64,000 nt of DNA from Actinostola sp. cb2023 (GCA_033675265.1 JAUJYZ010001566.1:1-64000), one strand, 5' to 3'; positions 23,880 to 35,710 are shown, counted from the stretch's first letter. A program made the numbers and translations. The notes: generated by a model from the letters alone, not told the origin.

Positions 23880-24617
23880 GAATTTCTGCAATACCTCAAC
23901 AATATTGACTATTTCCCATGATGCAGTGTGAAGACATTGACATATGCTGTCATTTTTATGCAACATCAATAATTGAGTGTTTTTTTCACTTAATTCTTGT
24001 GAATATAACACTGATGTCATAGAGGATGACATAGGAATGACTCTTTACACTACAACATGTTTACAACAATTTTATTTCACTCTTGGGTTATCTTGAGTAC
24101 CATAATTTAAAAACAATAGTGTATAATAACTAGATTATTATGCAGAGATTATCATGCAGAGATATAATCAATGTAAGCCAAAATATATAAATATAAAATT
24201 CATCCACCAATAAAGGCAAAAAAAAATTTACTTTTTACAATAGAGCGCAAGCACTAAAACCATGAAATAACATCAAAGTTGTTACTGCCAAATAGTTTTT
24301 ATTTAGCGTCGGACTATTTAGCCACTATCATCCAACCATCGCATGATCTTGAATAAAGGCTTCTGATTAGTAAAGTCATAATGAACAGCAAGTCTCTTGT
24401 GTATTTGATGTCTCTTGTGTATTGACATTTCAAAAAGAATGTTCTGGCTGGATGATAGCGACTAAATAGTCGCTTTGATTTTGTTTCATGGATTTAGTGC
24501 TTGCGCTCTATAGCAATGTAGTACCGGTAATCTATTTATTTTCTTTCAATAACTGTAAGCAAACATTAGTGTGCTAATACAAAGTACACACACAGTACTG
24601 TTTGCACATGTACAGTA
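23880..24617. repeat. Duplicated 3' flank of cathepsin Z copy B
   Basis: Matches 2125-2325 and 3130-3340 in the same order (TTTCCCATGATGCAGTG, TATAACACTGATGTCATAGAGGATG, CACTCTTGGGTTATCTTGAG, ATCCACCAATAAAGGC). This shows that the duplication that made the two cathepsin Z genes included about 700 bp downstream. A TA-flanked MITE (24243-24508) is inserted on this side only. Confidence 0.75.
24243..24508. mobile_element. TA-flanked MITE 3' of cathepsin Z copy B
   Basis: Ends GAGCGCAAGCACTAAAACCATG and CATGGATTTAGTGCTTGCGCTC, flanked by TA (24241-24242, 24509-24510). A second inverted pair lies inside (GACTATTTAGCCACTATCATCC against GGATGATAGCGACTAAATAGTC). Absent from the matching place in the copy A flank. 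Confidence 0.75.
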
Positions 24618-25865
24618 CTAAACAATGGGTACAGCAAAGGCACATTGACTTTCAATTGCCAAGTTATATTGATTGCCTTTACCACCGTCATACTTGCTGG
24701 TTACAATTCTAAGATAACCATTCTCACCCCATGGTGCACCCCACGAATTCCTCACAATCCAGTACTCAACACCGTTCTCTACTCCCCATCCTACCACAGA
24801 AACTATATGATTAACCATAGGAAGGGCACTGTACTCTTTGTAAATCCCACCAGAGTATTTCTCAAGTTTTTGTGTTGCCATGATTCCACAGGCAATAGGA
24901 CCACGAGCATAGAGTTCAGCCATCATCTTATCCCGACCGCTGACATTTCCTAATATAGAGTTTTATAACATTAGCTTTATGCAGTGTCAATACACCATTC
25001 ATCAATGGAAACCTCATTTTATCATCATAAACAGTTCTTACCAAATTCACTGACTTTCCATACAGTATAATTCTTGATGGGAAAACAATCACCAAAAGTA
25101 AGACAAGTTCCACACTTGTTGAAGTCAGTACATTCCATGTCTTTAGCTTGGTAGTTATTACATGTTTCATCTGGGATGCCGTGTTCATTGGCATATTTAT
25201 AGACACCGATCATTCCACCTCCATGACATGTCCCTGCATTACCTACAGTACAAAGATATCATATAGTTGCTGCAGCTTTGTCACTCACTATTGGGGGGGG
25301 GGGGGGGAAGCGGGGGGAAGCGGGGGTGGAAGCAGGGGGGAAGGGAAGGGGGGGGGGGGGGGGGGGGGGGACTATAACCCCTGCTGGGACTTACCACAAG
25401 CTAAGACATGCTGAACAGAGAGGTAGTTCACTGGCCATTTTCCTTTTCTCTTGATGTTAATCCTGTCTGACAAAGCACTTGTGGTGCCTTGAGCCCAACA
25501 AGATCCACAATATTGAGGAATGTGTTGGTTTCTCGTGACACTGGCATAGTTTGTCCCATTGACATTTCGCCAGTCATATGATGTAGGGAGCTTGCTCATG
25601 TCAAGGTATTCATGGGGCCTTGGACTTTTTCTAAATTACAATAAATTTGAAAATCACACAGCTTACATCTATCATAAACATTATTATAAAACAATGGCTA
25701 CGAAGGACGTGATCAAAGGAAACAAAAACTAAAATCAACTTACATAACTGGTTTGATGTTGTTATCCAATGCTGGCTTGTAACACGGCTCATCGGCATAT
25801 GAATGTTGTCTTGGTAAACCAAGAGATACACCAAACAACAACACAATCACAACAACAACCTTCAT
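24618..25865 (-). CDS. CTSZ: Cathepsin Z (cathepsin X) lysosomal carboxypeptidase, intact copy B
   Basis: Four exons on the minus strand: 25744-25865, 25395-25630, 25042-25242, 24618-24949, summing to 891 nt (296 aa; human cathepsin Z is 303). Order: signal peptide [18 protein letters not shown]; a short propeptide with a single Cys (EPCYKP), a hallmark of this family; the YDWRN start of the mature enzyme; the cathepsin-X mini-loop HIP next to CGSCWAQ (catalytic Cys); [26 protein letters not shown] (His); [14 protein letters not shown] (Asn); end FAVPIV. Note CWAQ where copy A and most family members have CWAH. Function by family: removes single C-terminal residues in lysosomes. An in-frame ATG three codons upstream (25874) is an alternative start. 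It lies divergently to HPS1. It is the compact twin of the gene at 4177-10470. Confidence 0.93.
25288..25372. repeat. G-rich tract in intron 2 of cathepsin Z copy B
   Basis: Runs of 12 to 22 G broken by AA or GAAGC on the plus strand; on the transcribed strand this is a C-rich intron segment. It starts about 45 bp from exon 3 and ends about 25 bp from exon 2. A candidate G-quadruplex former on the plus strand and a likely assembly trouble spot. Confidence 0.8.
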
Positions 25866-26373
25866 CTTGCTCATAGAACCAAGTAAAACAAAGAAGAAAG
25901 AAAATGCGTTTTGAATGCTACACGAAGTCATGCTCTACTCACGAGGATAAGAAGTAGCCAATCAGAGACGATGTTACATTCGTTGCATGACAACTCGTGA
26001 CTAGTACCCAGTCTTATATCATGTGATGACCATTTCAGTTCGAAGACAATTATAGTTATTGGCCTTGGAAACCTGTAAATACTACTTATTCTTTGTACAA
26101 GACAAGACAAGAGTCAATGGCATTCCACTGTCTTTGATAATTATAACACTTTTGCTGACATTCTGTCCAGAATAGTCACAATGTTCAGTGATCATCTGGT
26201 GTAGTGGCTGCACAGCCCCTTCAATAATCACCAGCTGCTAGCTTGGCTGTCAATCAAAGTCATGTGAGTATATATCAGATAGACACTATTATGCAATATT
26301 ATTATTTATTTTAATTTATATTTGATTCCAGGAATACAAGAAAATACCAGCTAGATGATTTCTTTACAACAGG
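25866..26373. promoter_or_regulatory. Shared divergent promoter region of cathepsin Z copy B and HPS1
   Basis: 508 bp separate the two start codons, which point away from each other. The left 165 bp is homologous to the region upstream of copy A and carries the AGCCAATCAGAGA box. No TATA box stands out at a fitting distance. Both products act in the endolysosomal system, so joint regulation is a reasonable but untested inference. Confidence 0.5.
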
Positions 26374-29300
26374 ATGAAAGCTATATTTATCATTAGCTCA
26401 TTGCCAGATATTTTATTTGTTTGGGAAGACAATGACTTTGCAGAACACATTAATCAGGTTTTATACAAAGCCGGCTTTATTGATGGAGATCAGGATATGT
26501 CCAAACTAGACTATGGTGCAATGGCTCAGTATTTCTCTCCTATGATTGCATCACTTACATATATGAATGACGTTGGCAACCCATACTCGTCTATTACATG
26601 CAAAGATGGTACTTTATTTGTCTTTAGACAGGTATGTCATCATATCATATATGAGTACACCAAAAACTACCATAACTTATTGACTGGGCTTCCTGTGCTG
26701 TAGTGCACAGGCTAATATATTGGCTGGGCTTCCTGTGCTGTGGTGCACAGGCTAATATATTGGCTGGGCTTCCTGTGCTGTAGTGCACTGGCTAATATAT
26801 TGGCTGGGCTTCCTGTGCTGTAGAGTATAGGCTAATATATTGGCTGGGCTTCCTGTGCTGTGGTGCACAGGCTAATATATTGGCTGGGCTTCCTGTGCTG
26901 TAGTGCACTGGCTAATATATTGGCTGGGCTTCCTGTGCTGTAGTGCACTGGCTAATATATTGGCTGGGCTTCCTGTGCTGTAGAGTATAGGCTAATATAT
27001 TGGCTGGGCTTCCTGTGCTGTGGTGCACAGGCTAATATATTGGCTGGGCTTCCTGTGCTGTAGTGCACTGGCTAATATATTGGCTGGGCTTCCTGTGCTG
27101 TAGAGTATAGGCTAATATATTGGCTGGGCTTCCTGTGCTGTAGGCACTTGCACTGGCTAATATATTGGCTGGGCTTCCTGTGCTGTAGAGTATAGGCTAA
27201 TATATTGGCTGGGCTTCCTGTGCTGTAGTGCACTGGCTAATATATTGGCTGGGCTTCCTGTGCTGTAGAGTATAGGCTAATATATTGGCTGGGCTTCCTG
27301 TGCTGTAGTGCACAGGCTAATATATTGGCTGGGCTTCCTGTGCTGTAGTGCATAATTATGATAATATATTGGCTGGGCTTCCTGTGCTGTAGTGCATAAT
27401 TATGATAATATATTGGCTGGGCTTCCTGTGCTGCACAGGCTAATATATTGGCTGGGCTTCCTGTGCTGTAGTGCACAGGATAATATATTGGCTGGGCTTC
27501 CTGTGCTGTAGAGTATAGGCTAATATATTGGCTGGGCTTCCTGTGCTGTAGTGCACAGGCTAATATATTGGCTGGGCTTCCTGTGCTGTAGAGTATAGGC
27601 TAATATATTGGCTGGGCTTCCTGTGCTGTAGAGTACAGGCTAATATATTGGCTGGGCTTCCTGTGCTGTAGAGTATAGGCTAATATATTGGCTGGGCTTC
27701 CTGTGCTGTAGAGTATAGGCTAATATATTGGCTGGGCTTCCTGTGCTGTAGAGTATAGGCTAATATATTGGCTGGGCTTCCTGTGCTGTAGAGTATAGGC
27801 TAATATATTGGCTGGGCTTCCTGTGCTGTAGAGTATAGGCTAATATATTGGCTGGGCTTCCTGTGCTGTAGAGTATAAGCTAATATATTGGCTGGGCTTC
27901 CTGTGCTGTAGAGTACAGGATAATATATTGGCTGGGCTTCCTGTGCTGTAGAGTACAGGCTAATATATTGGCTGGGCTTCCTGTGCTGTAGAGTATAGGC
28001 TAATATTTTGGCTGGGCTTCCTGTGCTGTAGTGCACAGGATAATATATTGGCTGGGCTTCCTGTGCTGTAGAGTATAGGCTAATATATTGGCTGGGCTTC
28101 CTGTGCTGTAGAGTATAGGCTAATATATTGGCTGGGCTTCCTGTGCTGTAGAGAATAGGCTAATATATTGGCTGGGCTTCCTGTGCTGTAGAGTATAGGC
28201 TGATATATTGGCTGGGCTTCCTGTGCTGTAGAGTATAGGCTAATATATTGGCTGGGCTTCCTGTGCTGTAGTGCACAGGATAATATATTGGCTGGGCTTC
28301 CTGTGCTGTAGAGTATAGGCTAATATATTGGCTGGGCTTCCTGTGCTGTAGAGTATAGGCTAATATATTGGCTGGGCTTCCTGTGCTGTAGAGTATAGGC
28401 TAATATATTGGCTGGGCTTCCTGTGCTGTAAAGTATAGGCTAATGTATTGGCTGGGCTTCCTGTGCTGTAGAGTATAAGCTAATATATTGGCTGGGCTTC
28501 CTGTGCTGTAGAGTACAGGATAATATATTGGCTGGGCTTCCTGTGCTGTAGAGTATAGGCTAATATATTGGCTGGGCTTCCTGTGCTGTAGAGTATAGGC
28601 TAATATATTGGCTGGGCTTCCTGTGCTGTAGTGCACAGGATAATATATTGGCTGGGCTTCCTGTGCTGTAGAGTATAGGCTAATATATTGGCTGGGCTTC
28701 CTGTGCTGTAGAGTATAGGCTAATATATTGGCTGGGCTTCCTGTGCTGTAGAGTACAGGATAATATATTGGCTGGGCTTCCTGTGCTGTAGAGTATAGGC
28801 TAATATATTGGCTGGGCTTCCTGTGCTGTAGAGTATAGGCTAATATATTGGCTGGGCTTCCTGTGCTGTAGAGTACAGGCTAATATATTGGCTGGGCTTC
28901 CTGTGCTGTAGAGTATAGGCTAATATATTGGCTGGGCTTCCTGTGCTGTAGTGCACAGGATAATATATTGGCTGGGCTTCCTGTGCTGTAGAGTATAGGC
29001 TAATATATTGGCTGGGCTTCCTGTGCTGTAGTGCACAGGATAATATATTGGCTGGGCTTCCTGTGCTGTAGTGCATAATTATGATAATATATTGGCTGGG
29101 CTTCTTGTGGTAAAGCATGGAAGCATATCTCACATATACCCTGCACAGAAATATGGGTTAATCATCAAATCTCAATTGACATTGTAGTTGTGAATATGTT
29201 ATAGCATTGAATACCATCTCTTTAAAAAGTCAATGCTTTCAAAAATGAACATACCAAAGTTTAGTGCTGTTCTTCGAAATCTTGAAAAGTTTGGTAGTAT

Positions 29301-32300
29301 CGTCGTGTATGGGTAGTAGTATGGGTTAACCAACTACGTAATAGTTTTCGAACAAACGAGTGGGACTTAGAAATTGTTGAGGATTTTGGTTCTCCTCAAA
29401 TTTCAGTCAATAACGTAGAATGATGCACAGCACCAAATGATCATTTCAATGCCTAGCCCTACCGTAAACCTAACCCACTGGGCTACCTGTGATTGACCTA
29501 GCTATAATTGTGTCATTAAACTGCTGTTCGTACATTCAAATAATAATTATTGTTTTCCACTGAAAGTATGACAATATGACATTCATGGCTATCAATGGAA
29601 GTGGAGATGAATCAGAAGACTTTTTAAGGAAAAAGCTAACAGTTGTACAACGATTAGCAGTCATACATTATGGAGCAACTTTAGAATTACTCAAAGTTGA
29701 ATTACCATCTGCTCGTAAGAAGGCCTGGAAGTCATTGGGTGATTTGACTGATGTATGGCAATTATTGTATACAAAACAGCAAAGTTTTCTCGTAGAGGTA
29801 AGCACAATATATACAATAATAAGTAAGTTAAACTGTTATTTAGCTAATATAGTTTATAAAAATGTAGGCAATAGAGCGTATTCAAGTCAATCAATCTCTG
29901 AGTGAAATGGCGGTTAGCTTGCTACAGGATGCCGTTATGACAACAGCAAAAAGTAAAACTGTCCATGCTTTGTTACTGGTAAATACCAAACTATTTGCAC
30001 TATATTCAAGGTAAGTCTCTAATACATTAATTGTACTGCTCTACTAATCAATTAATCAATCAAAACTTTATATCAAAATCAGTCTTATAGTTGGCCACAT
30101 GTGCTCTACCATTTGGGGTGACAAATTTCACAAAGAGTTTTATAAAGTTTTGATTGATTAATTGATTGTTTTTAAATGATTACAATAATAATATTGTGAT
30201 TTTATTTCAGCCGTAATGCATCAGAGCTTCAAGCGGCTGATATGCTTATGATCACGGTCATTGTACAGAACGTCTTTCCTCATTGCTCTCTAGTAGCTAT
30301 CCCATCCTCTAGTACCAGGACCCCTCCACCTCTTGCTAACTGCATTGTTACCAGTGGAGGTCCCTCAATGTCCCAAGACCTTCTTTATAACTATGGTGAA
30401 AACCTTCCTTCAAGCGACCACTGTCACCCAACCTCACCACCTATTGCAATCAATAGGGCTGGTGATGGAGATGGGCAAAGCATAAGTTCTTCTGCAGAAG
30501 AAAAGTTTTACTCGCCACCCTCTACCCCCACATCTAATGATTTGGTCCAAGAAACTATTAAAACTTTGACTGGAGATGAATTTTTCTCTCCAAAAACAAG
30601 CACACCAAGGAACAACCTGTCACAGCCAGTAAGTAATCCTTGTTATAATAAACTACAGTATTGGATTGTTAGTAACAAATATCTATTATCCAGGAATGTG
30701 TTGGTGCAAAACAAGATGAACAAGATGAAGCCTGTAAGGAGACTAAAAGTGAATACTTCAGACAGCTAGTATTCTTAAGTACATGTCGGTGTCCATACAC
30801 ACCTCATATGTTACACCTTGTTCATATCGCTGCAGGAACTGTTTTGGTTCTTGTCAATGAGGTAAGCATGAGTATGAAGAATAGACTACTGAGGTCTCTT
30901 GTGATTGGTCCATTAAAATGATTTAAGACCTGCAGATGTACTTTGCACTAAGTCATTAGAAAATATCATTGGTTCATAACTTGCAGTCAGTAACAACCTT
31001 AATTCCTTTGAGTTTATATATTTCAGGTAAAGTACAGCGTTTTAGCAGTTTCAATTTACCAAGCACTAAATGTTATAACACGACTTGAATCTGATGAAAG
31101 AAAGCCAACTCCACAACAAGCTAATTCTACACTTGAGAAAATCGAGCTGTCTATCAGAAAGATCACAGAAACACTGAAAAATGCCATGGGGGTAAGGTTG
31201 CTGTTTTGAACAATATTTCAATCAATCGAGAACTTAGTTTTCATCTGTTTTCTTTCAGACCGCGTTAGAATACAGACTTCGAAAAGTTCGTGATAGCTGG
31301 AAGATGGTCAAGCGTTCTGGTCTTCATGGGTATTTATGCAGCCATTCTTATGAGCTTCCTCCTGGCGTGGACGCATCTGTCAATGACATGATACGTAGCT
31401 TGAAGTGTTTGTTTAGTGTATTGTTCTTAACAGGGTCTTATAATGAAAACCCTGATAGTCAAACTATCTGTCAGATACAAGACAATATCAGAACCCGGTT
31501 AAATGACTACGAAGACTACTTGCAAGTTAAAGGCGAGAGAAACATAACAATGACTGCATATCCTTTGTAACAATGTCAGTTTTTGATATCATGATTGGTT
31601 GTGGTTTGCAAAAACCGCGCGCGCTGCGAAACATTGCAGCATTGCGAGTTGATATTGCTGGCAATGGAACCATGTATTGCATCGGCAATATTCAGTGCAG
31701 ACGTAGAATCACATTGGTCACATTGTACATGCTCATAACAAATGCAGAGGTGAACTCACGCTGCAATTATATTGCACGCAATGTTGCACGGTGTCTGTCG
31801 GACGTCTGAGGCCTAGTTAACTCTCGCTCCGGAATAATACATAGCAACAATAAAGAGATACTAGTGAAGAAAGCATATGTAAATTACACGCTAATCCGTG
31901 GTTTTCACCAGTATTTGGCCTTAACTATTTCTTACTTATCTGGAAGACTATCCAGGCCTTGTACACTTTATTCACGTGGATCGTTCAGGAAACCAAGTAA
32001 CCGCTCCTTCTTTAAACACGTCATCAGAACAAATGTCAAACACACGTGATCCTTGTCACGTGCTCAAGCAGAAAATCTGGGATTCGTGGAATCTGGTCAA
32101 TGTATTTCTATTACAAGGTTTGTGACCACACTTGGTTGGTGTTTGTATATTTACATGATTAAATGTCATCAAATTGTAATGACATTTCTTGTGTCAGGAA
32201 ATACTTTTATTGCACTTCGCGATGGAGACTTCCTCTACACGTACTGTCTTTGGTTTGAAGATTCATCTGGGAATCCAGCACTCGTTCAGAGTTCGTTACC

Positions 32301-32606
32301 AGTCCTTCCAGGCTCACCGCCACCAGGGACTTTGTCAGGAGATGGCAGCTTTTTCAAGTAAGTTTGAGTTACTAGTTGCCATAATACAAACCAAAGGTTT
32401 TGATGATAAGTTGCTTTTTCAACAGAAATCTTATACATCGATGTTTCCCTGCTGCACAGGAAGGAACTATCCGCTGCTACGAATTGTTGTGTATGCATAT
32501 TGGATTGGTACCTGTTCGCTTGGCAGCCAAGCACATAAGAAAACTTGCCGATGCGCTATTTGAGTCTTCTCTTGGAGCTCACTACCCAATCAGCCTTCTT
32601 CAATGA
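26374..32606 (+). CDS. HPS1: HPS1, BLOC-3 subunit (Hermansky-Pudlak syndrome 1 homologue)
   Basis: Ten exons: 26374-26631, 29567-29797, 29868-30010, 30211-30628, 30694-30861, 31027-31191, 31259-31557, 31936-32117, 32198-32357, 32426-32606. They sum to 2205 nt (734 aa; human about 700) with every phase consistent. Diagnostic segments: MKAIFIISSLPDILFVWEDN at the N-terminus, FMAINGSGDESEDFLRKKL, VHALLLVNTKLFALYS, an acidic Ser/Pro-rich middle (EEKFYSPPSTPTS), DYLQVKGERNITMTAYLEDY, PGLVHFIHVDRSGNQV, LRDGDFLYTYCLWFEDS, GTIRCYELLCMHIGLVP. Family role: with HPS4 it forms BLOC-3, the Rab32/38 exchange factor for lysosome-related organelles; the N-terminal and C-terminal parts belong to longin-type folds. 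Odd: intron 1 is a 2.4-kb minisatellite, intron 7 is U12-type AT-AC, and the last ten residues plus stop lie inside the first unit of a 40-bp array. Confidence 0.95.
26690..29110. repeat. 40-bp minisatellite filling HPS1 intron 1
   Basis: About 60 units of TTGGCTGGGCTTCCTGTGCT, GTAGAGTATAGGCTAATATA, with two main variants (GAGTATAGG and GTGCACAGG) in runs, and rare longer units at 27140 and 27345-27415. Every unit has a CTAAT followed by a pyrimidine-rich GGCTTCCTGTGCTGTAG, so each resembles a branch point plus 3' splice site. The real acceptor is 460 bp further on (29566). 29111-29566 is ordinary intron. Confidence 0.95.
31558..31935 (+). other. U12-type AT-AC intron 7 of HPS1
   Basis: The exon ends ATGACTGC at 31557. 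The intron starts ATATCCTTT, the exact U12 5' splice-site consensus, and ends TTAC at 31935. A branch-point match CCTTAAC lies at 31919-31925, about 11 nt before the AC end, the spacing typical of U12 introns. Joining gives GC|T TAT CTG GAA GAC (AYLED), restoring the HPS1 reading NITMTAYLEDYPGLVHF. No GT-AG alternative keeps the frame open here. Confidence 0.92.
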
Positions 32607-33121
32607 CGAATTGCATGCTCACTACCCAATCAGCCTTCTTCAATGACGAATTGCATGATCACTACCCAATCAGCCTTCTTCAATGACGAATTGCATGCTC
32701 ACTACCCAATCAGCCTTCTTCAATGACGAATTGCATGCTCACTACCCAATCAGCCTTCTTCAATGACGAATTGCATGCTCACTACCCAATCAGCCTTCTT
32801 CAATGACGAATTGCATGCTCACTACCCAATCAGCCTTCTTCAATGACGAATTGCATGCTCACTACCCAATCAGCCTTCTTCAATGACGAATTGCATGCTC
32901 ACTACCCAATCAGCCTTCTTCAATGACGAATTGCATGCTCACTACCCAATCAGCCTTCTTCAATGACGAATTGCATGCTCACTACCCAATCAGCCTTCTT
33001 CAATGACGAATTGGCATGCTCACTACCCAATCAGCCTTCTTCAATGACGAATTGCATGATCACTACCCAATCAGCCTTCTTCAATGACGAATTGCATGCT
33101 CACTACCCAATCAGCCTTCTA
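32574..33121. repeat. 40-bp minisatellite overlapping the HPS1 stop codon and 3' UTR
   Basis: About 13.5 units of GCTCACTACCCAATCAGCCT, TCTTCAATGACGAATTGCAT, nearly identical except two with GATC for GCTC and one with an extra G at 33014. The first unit encodes the last residues AHYPISLLQ and the TGA stop. The rest would be 3' UTR. The array ends as CTTCTACAATTAATTC. Confidence 0.95.
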
Positions 33122-34688
33122 CAATTAATTCTTGTTATATACAAGAAGGAAAACTTCTAGTGAGAGAAAACACTTATCCAAAGCGATACTGATGAGAGGA
33201 TGTAATCTTTGATGGCAAAGTGATTCGGCACCAAAGTGAATGATTTTGAACTCTGTTCGTTAAATATTGATGCCTTTCAGAAGCAATAACGACATTGAGA
33301 TATTATTGAGTGATACAGAAGGCCAACATGGACGACTAATCGCCTGTCATCAACTCCACAAATTATTGCATTTTGATGATTCAATCGTCTGCTTTACGAT
33401 GATCGGCGAAAACATTTTGTTTTTATATCTTTTCAAAAAGTAACATTGAATACTAGTTAATTTGATTGTAGAAGTGAAAGGACATACAACAAAGGCTTGA
33501 TGTGGTGGAGTTGTGACAATAGGACGACAATAAAAACTGAGTACTTATAGTCATGAACAGAATGTTTTCTGAGATTGAACTCACAAGTGATGTTCGTGTG
33601 TAATAACCTACATCGGCCGTGTAGATAATTACATAATTAGTGTATCGTTTGATGAGAGCCACGCCAGTGACAATCATCACACGAAATCCAGTCACAAAGC
33701 TGAGAACTAAATGAATTAGAAGAAACAGCGGGGAAGGCTAGCCAAATCTTGTACAATGTCATTAGTACTGTGCAGGGGTTGTTTCTCCAGTGTGGAGAAG
33801 CACCTTGTTGCATTCTAATCACCTTCATCTTCATTGAATTAGAAATCTTGTCGGAATATCTTCAGCGGTATTTATTCTTCTATTCCACATGTTAAGATGC
33901 TTTTAGAGAGTGTATTGTATTGTTATTGGCGATGTGACGGGCAACATTACTCAATACAGTTCAATGACCACGCATAACATCGGCTATCCACACATCTGGA
34001 CCCTACTTGCATTTGATTGGCTGAATTGAACGCCGCGACTTTCAGCTGCCCTACAACAATAATGATAAAATGGATTGGAAAGTAAGAAGTTCTCCCAGTA
34101 TTAACTATTAATGAGAACTTAAGTACTCTCACCGAAACGTTTGCTGACTCTTTAAAACTCCCATTTAAGAAGTCAGTGATAAGTAGTACAGCTGAAATGT
34201 ATTTGACTTCCTTGTATCGTGACAAGTTGTATGCAAAATATCTTTAATAGCACCAAACCTTAGTGTGTTAATGTCGCTTGTATTGACGACTGTAAGCATT
34301 ATGAAAAATACATAAACATTTTTGTCAATTTGTTGGTGATGTACTTGCGCTGACGACACGGCACTAAGGCACAGTGTATCTTAATCAGTTAAAGACATAA
34401 CAATTAAGATAGATGCGAAAATTAAGTATGTCATTTGCCATTGATTAAGCACAGGGCGGGCTCTGACTTCTATTAAGTTCAGCCAACAACACAAAGATGA
34501 GACTATCCGTGCAACATTCCAACACACAACATTACAACGCAGTCTGAGATCTTTGGTAATTCAACAAGGTTCGTTACAAGCTACTGGTTGGTTGTTCATA
34601 AATTGTACTGTCATTATTACTACGGGATATTTCATATACAAGTATCACGATAACTGTTCTTTTCCAAAGGATTTGGACCGTTTATTGT
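33122..34688. other. Spacer between HPS1 and the homeobox gene
   Basis: 1.6 kb without a recognisable gene, array or transposon. Only short ORFs on both strands. It presumably holds HPS1 3' sequence and the upstream control region of the homeobox gene; I see no clear TATA box. Confidence 0.5.
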
Positions 34689-35710
34689 ATGGAGGCAACA
34701 CGTTCCAGTCAAGTCATGCTATCAAAGCCTAGTAGCGTATCCCCACGTAGATCACCTCCACCTTTAGTGTCAATGGAGCCACGACGAGACTCGCTAGTGG
34801 GTTTACAAAGGCTTGTTTACAACACTACACAAGTCAACGACACTGACAAACAAGCTGTCAAAACTACTTTCGACGATGCTTCAACCAAGCTCCAAGATCC
34901 TGGTAAGTAAATAACATTACATTGCAAGCTTTTATGAATCACGATGATCGAATTTTCTTTGAAAACCAGATTACTGCTAATCTTGTTTAGAAAAAGAAGC
35001 TTGTGCGTTCACTCTAATCTCGTCTCATAACGCTGCAACGTACTCCAATTAGGCGCAATGCCCGCCAGAAGAATTCCTTGTCAAAAAAAGGGAAAATGTT
35101 AAGTTTTATTCACATTGAACAATATAAAATGAGATTCGTTGAAACATTCAGTATTTTGTTCTTTGAGTTCATTATTTTGGTATGTGTAGAATGATATTCA
35201 TCGCCTTTGCTTCATGAAGGTCTTCAGCAGAAACTGAACGTAAATGATTAATGAAGTTATTGTGCCAAAAGTAATATTAGTCTCAGCACGGCTCGTATTC
35301 TATTGTAACAAGGCCAATACATACCATACACTAATCACATTGGTGAATTAACAAAGTGTCGCATGTCTGGTTTTAAACGTTATTGCGCGTCCATGTACTA
35401 AAATGCAATTTATATTTCAGTTCCAACCATGACGTCACATCGAGATCCACAAAGCGAATCTGCGCATTTACATCGTCGAATGTCCAGTCCGCGACCTAAA
35501 CGTTGCCGTACTTCTTTCACGCCTGCGCAGTTGGAACGCTTAGAGGACGAGTTTCGTATCGACATGTATGTAGTGGGATTAAAAAGAATGAAACTTGCCA
35601 ACGAACTGCTTTTGAGTGAGCGTCAAGTCAAAGTCTGGTTTCAGAACCGTAGAATGAAATACAAACGCGAGCGAGCAAAACTACGTCTTCCAATTGAAGC
35701 TAATAAATAA
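34689..35710 (+). CDS. Homeobox protein, NK-like/Not-Emx-Vax type
   Basis: Two exons, 34689-34902 and 35421-35710, 504 nt, 167 aa. Exon 1 encodes a Ser/Pro-rich N-terminus ([19 protein letters not shown]). Exon 2 encodes a complete homeodomain near the C-terminus: [18 protein letters not shown] (helix 1), [19 protein letters not shown] (helix 2), [20 protein letters not shown] (helix 3, Gln at position 50, WFQNRR intact), then 11 more residues. The YVVG..R..LA.EL pattern is the one seen in Not, Emx and Vax homeodomains of the ANTP class. Helix 2 residues are divergent, so I do not assign an orthologue. Role: sequence-specific nuclear transcription factor. An AATAAA overlaps the stop codon (35702-35707). 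Convergent with the PCGF5-like gene 455 bp away. Confidence 0.9.

Noticed and set aside
31864..32049. A small gene over the HPS1 exon 8 region
   Set aside because: It is a shadow frame; the HPS1 frame (LEDYPGLVHFIHVDR) runs through 31936-32117 with correct U12 and GT donors.
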